From NCBI GenBank assembly GCA_964650085.1, contig CAZYSE010000004.1, positions 1 through 40,270 of the forward strand: 40,270 nucleotides of DNA, given 5' to 3'. Position numbers and translations under genes: made by a program. The notes below the pieces were generated by a model, which did no database searches, had not been told where the DNA came from, and was given only the letters and a program-made list of their open reading frames with translations. Source of the stretch: KLAP211 sp964650085 (lineage in GTDB: Bacteria > Patescibacteriota > Dojkabacteria > J137). Below are positions 16,813 to 25,446 of the stretch, piece by piece. Every line of letters starts with the position of its first letter. Within the stretch, counting starts at the first letter, position 1.

Positions 16813-16989
16813 TTACTTTCGTTTCTTAGCTACAGCTTTCTTTTTAGCAGGCTTCTTTACAGCTTTTTTAACAGCTTTCTTTACAACCTTCTTAGCAACA
16901 GTCTTTTTTGCAACTCTTTTCTTTGCAACTGACTTTTTTGCTACCTTTCGTGTTGCTTTTTTAGCAACCTTTTTTTTGGCAACTGCCAT
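16813..16989 (-). CDS. Lysine-rich histone H1-like small protein
   Basis: A 58-residue frame, below common length cut-offs, starts at the ATG complementary to 16987-16989. It begins MAVAKKKVAKKATRK and is almost entirely built of VAKK/AVKK units with one Pro near the end. About half the residues are Lys or Arg. The composition matches bacterial H1-like C-terminal tails (HctA, AlgP type), which bind DNA without sequence specificity. A strong terminator lies 20 bp downstream on the same strand, which supports a real transcription unit. A role in DNA compaction, or rRNA binding, is inference. Confidence 0.8.
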   Translation of the reverse strand: MAVAKKKVAKKATRKVAKKSVAKKRVAKKTVAKKVVKKAVKKAVKKPAKKKAVAKKRK

Positions 16990-17042
16990 AGTAGTTAACT
17001 TAATAAATAAAAATAGTTATCTTAAACATATTCTGGGATAAT

Positions 17043-17072
17043 TTGAGATGAATGTCAAGTATTTGCTAAAAT
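17043..17072 (+). promoter_or_regulatory. Promoter of the NSUN-type methyltransferase gene
   Basis: TTGAGA (17043-17048), 18 bp, then TAAAAT (17067-17072) with TGC directly before it (extended -10). The start codon is 14 nt further, so the leader is only about 7 nt. Confidence 0.7.
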
Positions 17073-17086
17073 GAAAAACACCTTCT

Positions 17087-18022
17087 ATGAAGAATAACGA
17101 TAAAAAAGAGGATATAATCACAAAACTCAAAGAGATCTTTGGAGCCGAGAAAGGCCAACTGGTAATCGATAACATTACTTCGTCGAAACCAAAAACCTTT
17201 AGACTAAACCTGTTGAAGACACCTTCAGAAAAAGATTTTGACGATATCAAAAAATCGATAGTTCCAGGAATTATTCCAAATAGTTTTGTTGTTATTGATC
17301 AGTTACAAATTTCCAAAACTAAATTAAACGAGGACAAGAAAATTTACATTCAGGAATTGGCTAGTATGTTACCTGTAATTGCTTTGAATCCCAAAGCTGG
17401 AGAACGAATCTTAGACATGTGTTCATCTCCAGGTAGCAAAACTTCGATGATACAATCTTTGACAAATAATAAAGCTGCGGTAACAGCTGTGGAAAAAAGC
17501 CTCGGCAGATTCTATAAATTAAAGGAAATTGTTACTGAACAAGGTTGTGAGAATGTTGAATTTGTACATTCTGATGCTAACTATTTAATTAAACGTGACT
17601 ACGCACTTGAAGGCTCTTTTGACAAAGTATTGCTCGATGCACCATGCTCGAATGAAGGAGGAATCGTTTTAAGCGAACCATCCACATACAAGTACTGGAG
17701 CGGTAGAGAAGCTAAACAAATAAGTAAACTTCAAAAAGGGTTATTAAATACAGCATCAAAATTAGTTAAAGTTGGAGGAGAAATTATTTATTCCACCTGC
17801 ACATTTAGTGTGGAAGAAAATGAGGAAGTCCTAGATTGGTTCTTAAAAAGAAGCGATAATTTTGAAATTCTTAAAACTAACTTAGGTTTAGAAAATAGCA
17901 TTCCTGGTCTGACTTCGTATAAGGAAAAGACATATTCAAAACAAGTTAGTAATTCACTAAGAGTACTGCCTGATAATTACTTTAAAGGCTTTTTTCTTGC
18001 TAAATTGAAACGACTGAGATAG
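17087..18022 (+). CDS. RNA cytosine-C5 methyltransferase, RsmB/RsmF/NSUN family
   Basis: These enzymes make 5-methylcytosine in rRNA or tRNA with two cysteines. Seen here: the SAM motif DMCSSPGSKT at 110-119, the DAPCSNEG motif with Cys187, and STCTFSVEENE with Cys238. The 311-residue length lacks the NusB-like N-terminus of RsmB and the C-terminal PUA of RsmF, so it is a minimal form. The rRNA or tRNA target cannot be told from sequence. It stands as a single-gene unit with a short leader. Confidence 0.88.
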   Translation: MKNNDKKEDIITKLKEIFGAEKGQLVIDNITSSKPKTFRLNLLKTPSEKDFDDIKKSIVPGIIPNSFVVIDQLQISKTKLNEDKKIYIQELASMLPVIALNPKAGERILDMCSSPGSKTSMIQSLTNNKAAVTAVEKSLGRFYKLKEIVTEQGCENVEFVHSDANYLIKRDYALEGSFDKVLLDAPCSNEGGIVLSEPSTYKYWSGREAKQISKLQKGLLNTASKLVKVGGEIIYSTCTFSVEENEEVLDWFLKRSDNFEILKTNLGLENSIPGLTSYKEKTYSKQVSNSLRVLPDNYFKGFFLAKLKRLR

Positions 18023-18103
18023 GTAAGTTTCTAGTTTTTGGAAACAAACCACTTCAAAGTACTGCTAAAATTATGTTAATATCTACAGCTTTAAAAAACT
18101 AAC

Positions 18104-19021
18104 ATGTTAAAAAAATCGATAGTAGCGCTCATATCTGTAGGCATATTAGTTGGATTTTTCATAGTAGTTAACGATAAAAAAACAGATGGATTCTTTATAC
18201 TTAAGGAAGAAGGTACTCTGTTTTTTAGAGGTAATGAGGGCGAATCCTACCTACAAGTAGTACAAGATGATATTTCTGTCGCCAATGGCACATACGTTAA
18301 AACAGGAGAATTTTCCTCTGCCCACATTGTATTACCCGACAACACGGTTATTTCTTTAGATGAGAAGACTGAACTGCAGATTAAGTTCATCGATAAAAGA
18401 GTTGAAATCACACAGTTATCAGGAAATACGTGGAATAGAGTAGAGACGCTAACAAAAGGGAATTCTTTTACAGTCAAATCAGGCGACACGGTTGTCGATG
18501 CACAGGGTACAATCTTTCATTTTCAAGTAAAAGAAGATGAAACAGTTGCCGCGGCAGTTGAGGAACACTCAGTGATTTTGAAAGAGAATGGAAAAGAAGT
18601 TGTTGTAGCCGAGACAGAAAGCGCAGTCACAACCACAGAAGGCGAAATCACAAAAGCTCCAATATCCGATTCATTTAAAAAGACCCGATGGTATTTAAGA
18701 AACAAGGTTTTAGATCTAATCAAACGAACTGGTTTAGATAATATCTTTCTAAAAGACAAATTGAAAAAGGAATTTATACGCGATGAACTTGTTCAAACAA
18801 GATTTAATATTGTGAGCCCAGAGGTAGAAAGCACTCTTTTAACAATTGAAATCAACTCAGAAGACACCGAAGTTTGTAGTAATGTTGAAGACATCCCCCA
18901 ATACGTAGAATACTCACGTTACGGAGAGCTATATTCGACATTACTCACTAGTTGTGAAGACGAGGAACTATCCGATGAAGAAATTGAAAAACTAACTCAA
19001 ATTTATAACAACATTTTGTAA
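18104..19021 (+). CDS. Membrane-anchored FecR-domain protein
   Basis: One N-terminal membrane segment (about residues 5-23) is followed by a FecR-like beta domain (about 55-145): NGTYVKTGEFSSAHIVLPDN, TVISLDEKTELQIK, LSGNTWNRVETL, and FTVKSGDTVVDAQGTIF. FecR domains in Patescibacteria and others are found in surface proteins and not only in sigma-factor regulators. The C-terminal half (170-305) is charged and ends with a Glu/Asp-rich helix containing two Cys. No sigma factor or TonB gene is nearby, so iron signalling is unlikely. An extended -10 (TGC TAAAAT) lies about 33 bp upstream. Confidence 0.75.
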   Translation: MLKKSIVALISVGILVGFFIVVNDKKTDGFFILKEEGTLFFRGNEGESYLQVVQDDISVANGTYVKTGEFSSAHIVLPDNTVISLDEKTELQIKFIDKRVEITQLSGNTWNRVETLTKGNSFTVKSGDTVVDAQGTIFHFQVKEDETVAAAVEEHSVILKENGKEVVVAETESAVTTTEGEITKAPISDSFKKTRWYLRNKVLDLIKRTGLDNIFLKDKLKKEFIRDELVQTRFNIVSPEVESTLLTIEINSEDTEVCSNVEDIPQYVEYSRYGELYSTLLTSCEDEELSDEEIEKLTQIYNNIL

Positions 19022-19023
19022 AA

Positions 19024-19087
19024 GACATTTTTCAGCAGAGTAGTCGCTGATAAAAAAATCAATGGTTAAAAATCAAAGAAAAATGTC
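19024..19087. other. Long hairpin after the FecR-domain gene
   Basis: GACATTTTTC (19024-19033) pairs perfectly with GAAAAATGTC (19078-19087), enclosing a second small hairpin (TCAGC/GCTGA). It follows the stop codon directly. It could be a 3'-end structure or part of a small RNA; no T-run of terminator type follows. Confidence 0.45.
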
Positions 19088-19187
19088 CAATTTGGGGACG
19101 ACTCAAATTTAAAGCTCGCTCAATTTGTATTAAAAATTCGATAAGTTTGAACCAACTTTTAATTAAAAAATCGTTTGATGTAACTTT

Positions 19188-19215
19188 TTGAACAATAATT
19201 TAAGTTTTTTATACT
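19188..19215 (+). promoter_or_regulatory. Promoter of the 19234 gene
   Basis: TTGAAC (19188-19193), a 16-bp spacer and TATACT (19210-19215). The ATG is 18 nt further on, giving a leader of about 11 nt. Confidence 0.6.
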
Positions 19216-19233
19216 CAACTATCGCTGCTTAAT

Positions 19234-20757
19234 ATGGAGGATTTTGATGACACACAACAAGTCGAAGCAATCACTAAAGATCCTGTTGAAGGAATTATTG
19301 TAGAAGAAGGCTTTAGACAATTTATATTAGAGAACTCCGCTAACCTTCCTAAAGGCTTCATCATATTTGCTTACTACCAATTCGACAAATTTTTAGAACT
19401 AAATGCTTTCGGAGAAATTACAGTTTACCAATTTACCGAGTTCCTTTTTACGCAAATAGATGAACTTTACAATAATTTGAATTGTATCAGGGGTGGAGTT
19501 GACGACACTACATTTAAATTGATACTTAAGAAATTCATTCCCGAAATGGAGATTGAAGATGATGATACATTTAAAGCTTTGCAGAAAGATTTCGAATCTC
19601 AAGACTATCCGAGTTTAAATATTCAATTGGCGAAACTGGACATAGGATACTTGGCTTATTCTGAAGATAAACACAAACCAGTAGTCCCCGTAGTGGGATC
19701 TCCAGTTTTTGACATGTCTGAAATGATTCTGGAAGAAACAGATCCCGAATCTACTAAAGAGCTAATTCCTGCTTCTAATGTGCAATTTTCTACTAAGGAT
19801 TTGGATCGAGTAAGTCAAGCAAAGGAGCTGAGTAGTGGCTTTACAAGGTTTCTACGAAATTTCATGCTTAAACTTGCGGCAGAGAGAGAAGTTAAACCTG
19901 TGAATCTACAAGTCAATATTGATCACCTTCTGGCGGATATTATTGAAGTTCTACAAAATGCGAAGAATGAGATTTCTAGGGAGTTTGCTCTTCTAGTCCA
20001 TGAAATAGATGACGGAACGGAAGCTGAAAACTTGCTACGTGGTAGGCTACTTACAAAACATGTCTTAAGGATTTTTCCAGGTAGTACTTCAGGAGCATTT
20101 CCCAACGATGCTCAGATGTTTATATATAAATTGCTGGCAACAGATTTTGGTGCATTGATAACACAGATGAAAATTCTTGAAGAGCTAGTATCTCTTCCTC
20201 CTCAACTTTTTGGAGTAGTTACAGATACTACGGTTGTTTTAGAGAAAGCTTTGAATAAAAAAAGGTATTTTCGTGAATTTAAATCTGTAATAGAAAAAAA
20301 GCTTAGCGGCAGACCAAGTGTGCAAGAAGCAATAAAGGTATTCTTAGATATTGCCCAAGTCCAACAATTTAGAGGAATGGCTATTTATTTTCTCGGCCAT
20401 TACATCTGCTTTAGGGCTATTATGGAGGAACAAATTGCATTTGATAAGGAAGAAGGGACTGCAAGTGAAGAAAATATTGATTATTCTTTAGATATTAATC
20501 ACCTTTGGGAGCATGAGGTGAACAGTGTACAGGATCTAATAGACAAAATTGTCGGTGAAATGGATTCTCCAACTATTGTTACAGAGAATCTTCAAGAAAC
20601 AGCATTTGACGTTTTCTACACAGATGTAGGTAGTTTCTTGGAGCAGTACATGACCACAAACACTATTAGTTTTCTGACTTATACTCAAGCTGTTGCACAG
20701 ATTTTTGACTGCAAAACTTTTCTCTGCGAAAGAATACAAACAGGACTGAATGTCTAG
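19234..20757 (+). CDS. Large soluble protein of unknown function
   Basis: 507 residues, acidic, without signal peptide or membrane segment. Predicted mostly helical, with a variable linker around 145-185 (Pro, Val, Glu, Thr). Two halves can be seen: an N-terminal part with FIIFAYYQFDKFLEL and FTEFLFTQIDELY, and a C-terminal part with FRGMAIYFLGHYICFRAIM. No nucleotide-binding or metal motif is visible, and I recognise no family. It has its own promoter and ends 67 bp before hisS, which also has its own promoter. It is probably a lineage-specific cytoplasmic protein. Confidence 0.65.
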   Translation: MEDFDDTQQVEAITKDPVEGIIVEEGFRQFILENSANLPKGFIIFAYYQFDKFLELNAFGEITVYQFTEFLFTQIDELYNNLNCIRGGVDDTTFKLILKKFIPEMEIEDDDTFKALQKDFESQDYPSLNIQLAKLDIGYLAYSEDKHKPVVPVVGSPVFDMSEMILEETDPESTKELIPASNVQFSTKDLDRVSQAKELSSGFTRFLRNFMLKLAAEREVKPVNLQVNIDHLLADIIEVLQNAKNEISREFALLVHEIDDGTEAENLLRGRLLTKHVLRIFPGSTSGAFPNDAQMFIYKLLATDFGALITQMKILEELVSLPPQLFGVVTDTTVVLEKALNKKRYFREFKSVIEKKLSGRPSVQEAIKVFLDIAQVQQFRGMAIYFLGHYICFRAIMEEQIAFDKEEGTASEENIDYSLDINHLWEHEVNSVQDLIDKIVGEMDSPTIVTENLQETAFDVFYTDVGSFLEQYMTTNTISFLTYTQAVAQIFDCKTFLCERIQTGLNV

Positions 20758-20782
20758 TCGTAGATGTTATCCAGAAATACAT

Positions 20783-20818
20783 ATACCCTGTGAATTTCAT
20801 ATTGATTCAGGGTATAAT
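20783..20818 (+). promoter_or_regulatory. hisS promoter overlapped by an inverted repeat
   Basis: ATACCCTG (20783-20790) and CAGGGTAT (20808-20815) form a perfect 8-bp inverted repeat with a 17-bp centre; inner TGAAT/ATTCA pairs extend it. The right arm overlaps the -10 box TATAAT (20813-20818), which is 6 nt before the hisS ATG. A protein bound here would block transcription. Confidence 0.6.
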
Positions 20819-20824
20819 CTCCGT

Positions 20825-22318
20825 ATGACTAATCTACCAAATACACCGATAAAAGGAACTTCTGACTGGTTTCCAGAGGAATTTCGAATAAGAAAATATA
20901 TCTTCGATAACTGGAGAAAAGTTTGCACGTCTTTTGGATACGAAGAATACATGACTCCCATTGTAGAAAATGTTGAAGTATATAAAGCAAAATCAGGAGA
21001 CGAAGTTGGTGGAGTAGAGTTATGGACGATTGAAAGGGAGGATGAAACTTATGCGATCAGACCAGAAATGACTCCGAGCGTAACGAGAATGGTTACAAGA
21101 TTTTATGATTCGTCACCAAAACCGATTAGACTTTTCTCAATTGCTAATTTTATGAGATTTCAAAAGCCTCAGCGTGGAAGAAATCGAGAGTTCTGGCAAT
21201 TAAATTTTGATATTTTTGGTTCAGAAAAAATTGAAGCTGATTTTGAGGTTTTAGAAATGGCGCTGGAAATCATGAAAAGCTTTAATCCTCCTGCAGGTTC
21301 ATTTACTATGTTTGTAAACGATAGAGTTTTAATAGACTATATTCTTTCAACTGAATGTGGAATTGCAGAAGAACTGAGAAAAGAAGTAGTAAGATTAATG
21401 GATAAATCTGCAAAATTGAGCAGAGAAGACTTCGGAAAAGCACTTTTAGAGGTTGGAGTTACCGATAACGGAGTGAATGCTTTGATGGACTTCTTAAGTA
21501 TTTCTGAAGGTGAAAAACTAGTTGAGAGATTCCCTGCCATTGCTGATAATCTAGGATTTGTTCGAATTATGAAAATTCTTGAGACTTTGAACTTAAAAGG
21601 TTACGGAGAGTGGGTTAAGTTTCAACCAAACATTATTAGAGGTTTCGACTATTACGATGGGATGGTTTTTGAGGTTTTTGATAATCATCCAGAAAACAAC
21701 CGATCTTTGTTCGGTGGTGGAAGATACAATGGACTTGCTGGAATCTTCGGATCAAAAAGTTTTCCTGCAGTTGGATGCGCTCCTGGAGATGAGACTTTAA
21801 AGCTGTTTCTAGAAAGCTGGAACTTATTAGGTAACGTTAAGAAAGAAGAAACTTACTACTTACCAAGATTTGCAGGAGTTTCGGAAGAAGCTTTTAGTAA
21901 CTTAGCACGAAAACTGAGAACTGAAAACAGATCACTGATAACTGGCCTTGAAGAAACTGGTTTAATGAAATCTTTTGAATATGGCGAAAAGAGAGGAATA
22001 GATTTTCTTGTGATATTTGGAGAAGAAGAAAGTGCAAAAGGGATCTATAAAATTAGAAACATGCGGACAAGGGAGGAAAACGAATACAACATCACTCTCC
22101 AAGAGAAACTAATACAAGAAGCAATTAGGTTGGTCGTATCTTTTAACAAAGCTTCTAGTTCCTTTTTAGCTAACAAAATGAATATTAATTTCAATAAAGC
22201 TGCTGAACTAATTGAGGATCTTGCGAGAATGGGTGTCATTAGTCCAAGTAACGGCAGCAACCCTAGAGTTGTTTTAGTACAAGATGCAGAACTATTTATT
22301 AGAGGTTTGAAAGTGTAA
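20825..22318 (+). CDS. hisS: Histidyl-tRNA synthetase with C-terminal FtsK-gamma-like winged helix
   Basis: Attaches His to its tRNA. The start is the ATG of MTNLPNTPIKGTSDW; an upstream in-frame ATG at 20750 lies inside the preceding gene. Class II HisRS motifs: YAIRPEMTPSVTRM, MRFQKPQRGRNREFWQ, the HisA loop RGFDYYDGMVFEV and GGGRYNGLAG. An anticodon-binding domain follows (about 340-420). The last 70 residues (about 428-488) match the FtsK/SpoIIIE gamma domain: NKASSSFLANKMNINFNKAA, then LIEDLARMGVISP and GSNPRVVLV, where FtsK has the pattern AS.S.LQR...IGYNRAARLI...E..GIV.P..GS.PREVL. Of the three E. coli FtsK base-contact residues, as I recall them, Asn and Glu are kept and Arg is Glu. 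Both domain calls are firm; the purpose of the fusion is unknown. Confidence 0.93.
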   Translation: MTNLPNTPIKGTSDWFPEEFRIRKYIFDNWRKVCTSFGYEEYMTPIVENVEVYKAKSGDEVGGVELWTIEREDETYAIRPEMTPSVTRMVTRFYDSSPKPIRLFSIANFMRFQKPQRGRNREFWQLNFDIFGSEKIEADFEVLEMALEIMKSFNPPAGSFTMFVNDRVLIDYILSTECGIAEELRKEVVRLMDKSAKLSREDFGKALLEVGVTDNGVNALMDFLSISEGEKLVERFPAIADNLGFVRIMKILETLNLKGYGEWVKFQPNIIRGFDYYDGMVFEVFDNHPENNRSLFGGGRYNGLAGIFGSKSFPAVGCAPGDETLKLFLESWNLLGNVKKEETYYLPRFAGVSEEAFSNLARKLRTENRSLITGLEETGLMKSFEYGEKRGIDFLVIFGEEESAKGIYKIRNMRTREENEYNITLQEKLIQEAIRLVVSFNKASSSFLANKMNINFNKAAELIEDLARMGVISPSNGSNPRVVLVQDAELFIRGLKV

Positions 22319-22328
22319 CCTTTTTCAG

Positions 22329-23513
22329 TTACTTCTGAAAGAACTCTAAGCTATCTCTCAGCAATTCAGCAAACTTAGTAACTTCTTCACTAGAATTATA
22401 AACCCCAAAACTTACCCTAACTGTAGCCGGAACTTTAAGAACATCTCTATGTAAAACTTGTGTGCAATGATGACCTGCCCTTACACAAACACCATGATCC
22501 CCTAAATATTGAGCAATATCGTGTGGATGGACTTTTTCGTGATAGAAACTTACTACACCAACACCAGTATTTGAATGGAAAATTCTGAGATCTTCGATAC
22601 CTTTAAGTTCCAGCATTAAATCAAATGTTAGTTCTTCTTCAATTTCGCTAATCATTTCGAAACCAATTTCTTCTATAAATTTGATTGCTCTGGCAAGCCC
22701 AGAAGCACCTTCTACATTTGGAGTTCCAGCTTCAAACTTTGATGGAATTTCGTCCCAAACAATTTCGTCTTTTTTGACCTCTCTTATCATTCCGCCACCA
22801 ACTTTAAATGGTTCTAGCTTTTCTAAAAGTGATTTTTTAACGACAAGAGCGCCAATTCCCATTGGAGCATATAGTTTATGACCACTGAAAGCTGCTGCAT
22901 CTACATCTAAATCTTTTAAGTCGACTTTCATGTGCGCAATAGATTGAGCAATGTCTAAAACTATGATCGCGTTTGGACAAATTTCTCGGATTTTTTTAAT
23001 TGGGTGAACAGCTCCGGTGACATTACTTGCGTGACTGAGAGCTATGAGCTTAGGGTTAAGTGTTTTGAGCTTTTCATCCCAATCTGGGAGCAGGTCTCCG
23101 TTTTCGTCGACTTCTAAATAATTCACTTTTGAAAAAATTCTCCTCCACGGAAGTAGATTTGAATGATGTTCCAATTCTGTTACTACGCAAACGTCATCTG
23201 CTGAAATTACACTTGATCTTAAGAGTGACTCTGCCAATAAGTTTAACCCTTCTGTAGTTCCTGAATTAAAAATTACTTCTTCTTTCTCTACATTTAGAAA
23301 TCTTGCGACAGCTAATCTCGAACTCTCGAAAGTTTCTGTTGCTTCTTCTGCAAGAGGGTAGAGGCCTCTGTGAACATTCGCATTTCGGTTTTCGTAGTAA
23401 TTTTGAATCTGTTCTAAGACGACTTTTGGTTTTTGGGTTGTAGATGCGCTGTCTAGATAAACCAAGTTTGGTTTTGTTTTGAAAATTGGAAATTGTGCTT
23501 TAATGTCGTTCAT
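22329..23513 (-). CDS. sufS: Cysteine desulfurase SufS/CsdA type
   Basis: A PLP enzyme that takes sulfur from cysteine for Fe-S clusters. It has TELEHHSNLLPW, SHASNVTGAVHP, DIAQSIAHMKVD, the PLP lysine at 213 in SGHKLYAPMGIG, and the catalytic cysteine in RAGHHCTQ. The 394-residue length is typical of SufS. It is the last gene of a likely six-gene minus-strand unit and faces hisS, with only 10 bp between the stop codons. Its acceptor SufU lies separately at 13725-14084; no sufBCD is in the window. Confidence 0.95.
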   Translation of the reverse strand: MNDIKAQFPIFKTKPNLVYLDSASTTQKPKVVLEQIQNYYENRNANVHRGLYPLAEEATETFESSRLAVARFLNVEKEEVIFNSGTTEGLNLLAESLLRSSVISADDVCVVTELEHHSNLLPWRRIFSKVNYLEVDENGDLLPDWDEKLKTLNPKLIALSHASNVTGAVHPIKKIREICPNAIIVLDIAQSIAHMKVDLKDLDVDAAAFSGHKLYAPMGIGALVVKKSLLEKLEPFKVGGGMIREVKKDEIVWDEIPSKFEAGTPNVEGASGLARAIKFIEEIGFEMISEIEEELTFDLMLELKGIEDLRIFHSNTGVGVVSFYHEKVHPHDIAQYLGDHGVCVRAGHHCTQVLHRDVLKVPATVRVSFGVYNSSEEVTKFAELLRDSLEFFQK

Positions 23514-23553
23514 AAAGAGATTTTAACATTGAAAGCATTTGGAAGTAAGGGAA

Positions 23554-25443
23554 CTATGCTTCCTGTACCTGTGGCTTTAGCTGACAAAGTATTCCATTGA
23601 TATATTCAATACATACGTCTTTTTGATCCATAGAACTTTTTTGGAAGAAAGTTTGCAATAGATCTAATTGATCAATCAAAGACTCAATGATAATCTTTTT
23701 CTTTTCGGGGAATTTTTGCAGTTCTAATTCGAAAAGTTCCACCCACATATCGATAAACGCCAAGTAATGGGGTTGCTCAAATTCCTCTATTAACCCGTTT
23801 TCCTTTGCAACTTTATAAATTTCATCAATCATATTGGGGTATAGAAACGTTGGTACTGCATGTAACTTTGTTCTCTGCTTACTAAAGTCAGGCCTACCAA
23901 AAATTCCAAAATTGTACCCTAAGTCAACTTCACCTTCTTCGCCAGTCAAATGAGAATGCCCACCTCCGTCTGGTCCAATAAGTTCATAGTTTGTAAATAG
24001 TGTCCACATAAGCGCGAAGACTACATGAATTCCTCTATCAGTTAGCCTTTTTATACTTTCAAACACTCCACCCATGTATGCCGCTTTATCGTGAAGTCTA
24101 TGCGCTCCGATGTCTGCACCAAACTCTGTGAGTGCGAAAGCTTTGATCTGAGGAAACCGTCTTTTCACATCCATAATTACATCGTAAACCCTTGCTGGGT
24201 TTAGAAGTTGTCCATGTGTACCTTTCATAGGAGCAACAGTTTTGGGGTGCTTTTTCCTTGGAGAAGTAAATGGTAATTTAGTAACTTTCTGACCTAAGTC
24301 TTCGATTACAGTGACTTCGTGAAGCCAGTATGGTTGAACTCCTAGAACATCAAAGTACATAAGATCTTTATCTTTGTACATTCTTATTTGCATAGTTTTA
24401 TCAAAATACTCCGCTAACCACGTCAAGAACTGATGCCCCCAAATTGTTGCATTCTGAGTATCGAAATATGATAAATTTAACGCCGACATTACGGTTACTC
24501 TTGTTTCGCTTTCTTCAGCTATAATTTTCGCCAACATGTAAGTGTCCCTTACAACTGAAGTCATGTTTGCTTGCCCCTCAAAGAATCTAACAAGATTTTT
24601 ATCATACGGTTGCCATCTTCTTCCTAAATAACGCGAATCAAGTTCAACATTAGGCTCGTTTATGACAATAAAGTTCTGCACGCCTGCTGGAATTAGTTCT
24701 TGTAACACAACATTTGCATATTGAAGGAATTTGGCTCGAATTGATCCGTGTGCCCATTCCGATTGGTGTCCTAATAATAGCTGTTGAAGAGTTTTCAAAA
24801 GCTTTTTTGGAGTTACTTTTTCATCAACCCACTGAACACCTTCGGGCAAGTCAAAATGATGGAGCACGACGACTGGTTCTATTCCGTATTGCAAGCACAT
24901 TTCAGCATGACGCTTGTATCTTGCCAACTCTTTGAAATCAATTCCATCTGCAGTCATTACTTTTTCCCAAACAACACTGAATCGGAAAGCTTTCAATCCC
25001 ATTTGAACAGATACAATTAGGTTTTTCGCAAACTCCAAATCTTCCTCCATTTTCATGGATTGATCGAGTGAAAGCTCTCCTTTAATTTGCTCGATTTCCT
25101 GCTCAGAAAGATGCCTTTTTTCTGCAATACCATCAATAATTCTGGCGAAATTAGATTCTTCATCGCCAACCTTAAAACCTCCTTTCGGATGACTTTCAAC
25201 GTGGATTCCCGCCATTCCAGCACCTAAAACCGTAGCTTCAGGGAGATTGGAATTCAAAAAATTGTTCCGAAATAGTTCATCAGCTTCTTCTGTGGATTCG
25301 GCACAAGCTGCGTATTCAAGAAATTTCTTTAGAAGTTTTGCTGCGAGTAGAGGATTAGCAATTCGATTACCGTACTTTTCGTGGAAGAATTCCCTGAGTG
25401 ATCTTTCGTCTAGTTTAGACTCCGAATAAGTTTGAATGTCCAT
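23554..25443 (-). CDS. Glycoside hydrolase family 1-like protein
   Basis: GH1 enzymes hydrolyse beta-glycosides with two Glu residues on a TIM barrel. Seen: FRFSVVWEKVM, VVLHHFDLPEGVQW, the acid-base motif VINEPN, the nucleophile region ALTEFGAD (the usual form is TENG), and the late WTLFTNYEL and YNFGIFGRPDF segments. At 629 residues it is some 170 longer than typical GH1 proteins, with an N-terminal extension of about 140 residues and a helical C-terminal tail of about 60. No signal peptide, so it is cytoplasmic. It starts 3 bp after the preceding gene. The replacement of Asn by Phe after the nucleophile Glu may shift specificity or activity. Confidence 0.85.
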   Translation of the reverse strand: MDIQTYSESKLDERSLREFFHEKYGNRIANPLLAAKLLKKFLEYAACAESTEEADELFRNNFLNSNLPEATVLGAGMAGIHVESHPKGGFKVGDEESNFARIIDGIAEKRHLSEQEIEQIKGELSLDQSMKMEEDLEFAKNLIVSVQMGLKAFRFSVVWEKVMTADGIDFKELARYKRHAEMCLQYGIEPVVVLHHFDLPEGVQWVDEKVTPKKLLKTLQQLLLGHQSEWAHGSIRAKFLQYANVVLQELIPAGVQNFIVINEPNVELDSRYLGRRWQPYDKNLVRFFEGQANMTSVVRDTYMLAKIIAEESETRVTVMSALNLSYFDTQNATIWGHQFLTWLAEYFDKTMQIRMYKDKDLMYFDVLGVQPYWLHEVTVIEDLGQKVTKLPFTSPRKKHPKTVAPMKGTHGQLLNPARVYDVIMDVKRRFPQIKAFALTEFGADIGAHRLHDKAAYMGGVFESIKRLTDRGIHVVFALMWTLFTNYELIGPDGGGHSHLTGEEGEVDLGYNFGIFGRPDFSKQRTKLHAVPTFLYPNMIDEIYKVAKENGLIEEFEQPHYLAFIDMWVELFELELQKFPEKKKIIIESLIDQLDLLQTFFQKSSMDQKDVCIEYINGILCQLKPQVQEA

Positions 25444-25446
25444 GAT

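Noticed and set aside
18104..19021. FecR-type sigma-factor signalling system
   Set aside because: No ECF sigma factor or TonB receptor gene lies nearby; the domain is more likely part of a surface protein.
20750..20824. Longer start for hisS
   Set aside because: It lies within the preceding gene and upstream of a good promoter, and the residues do not match HisRS.
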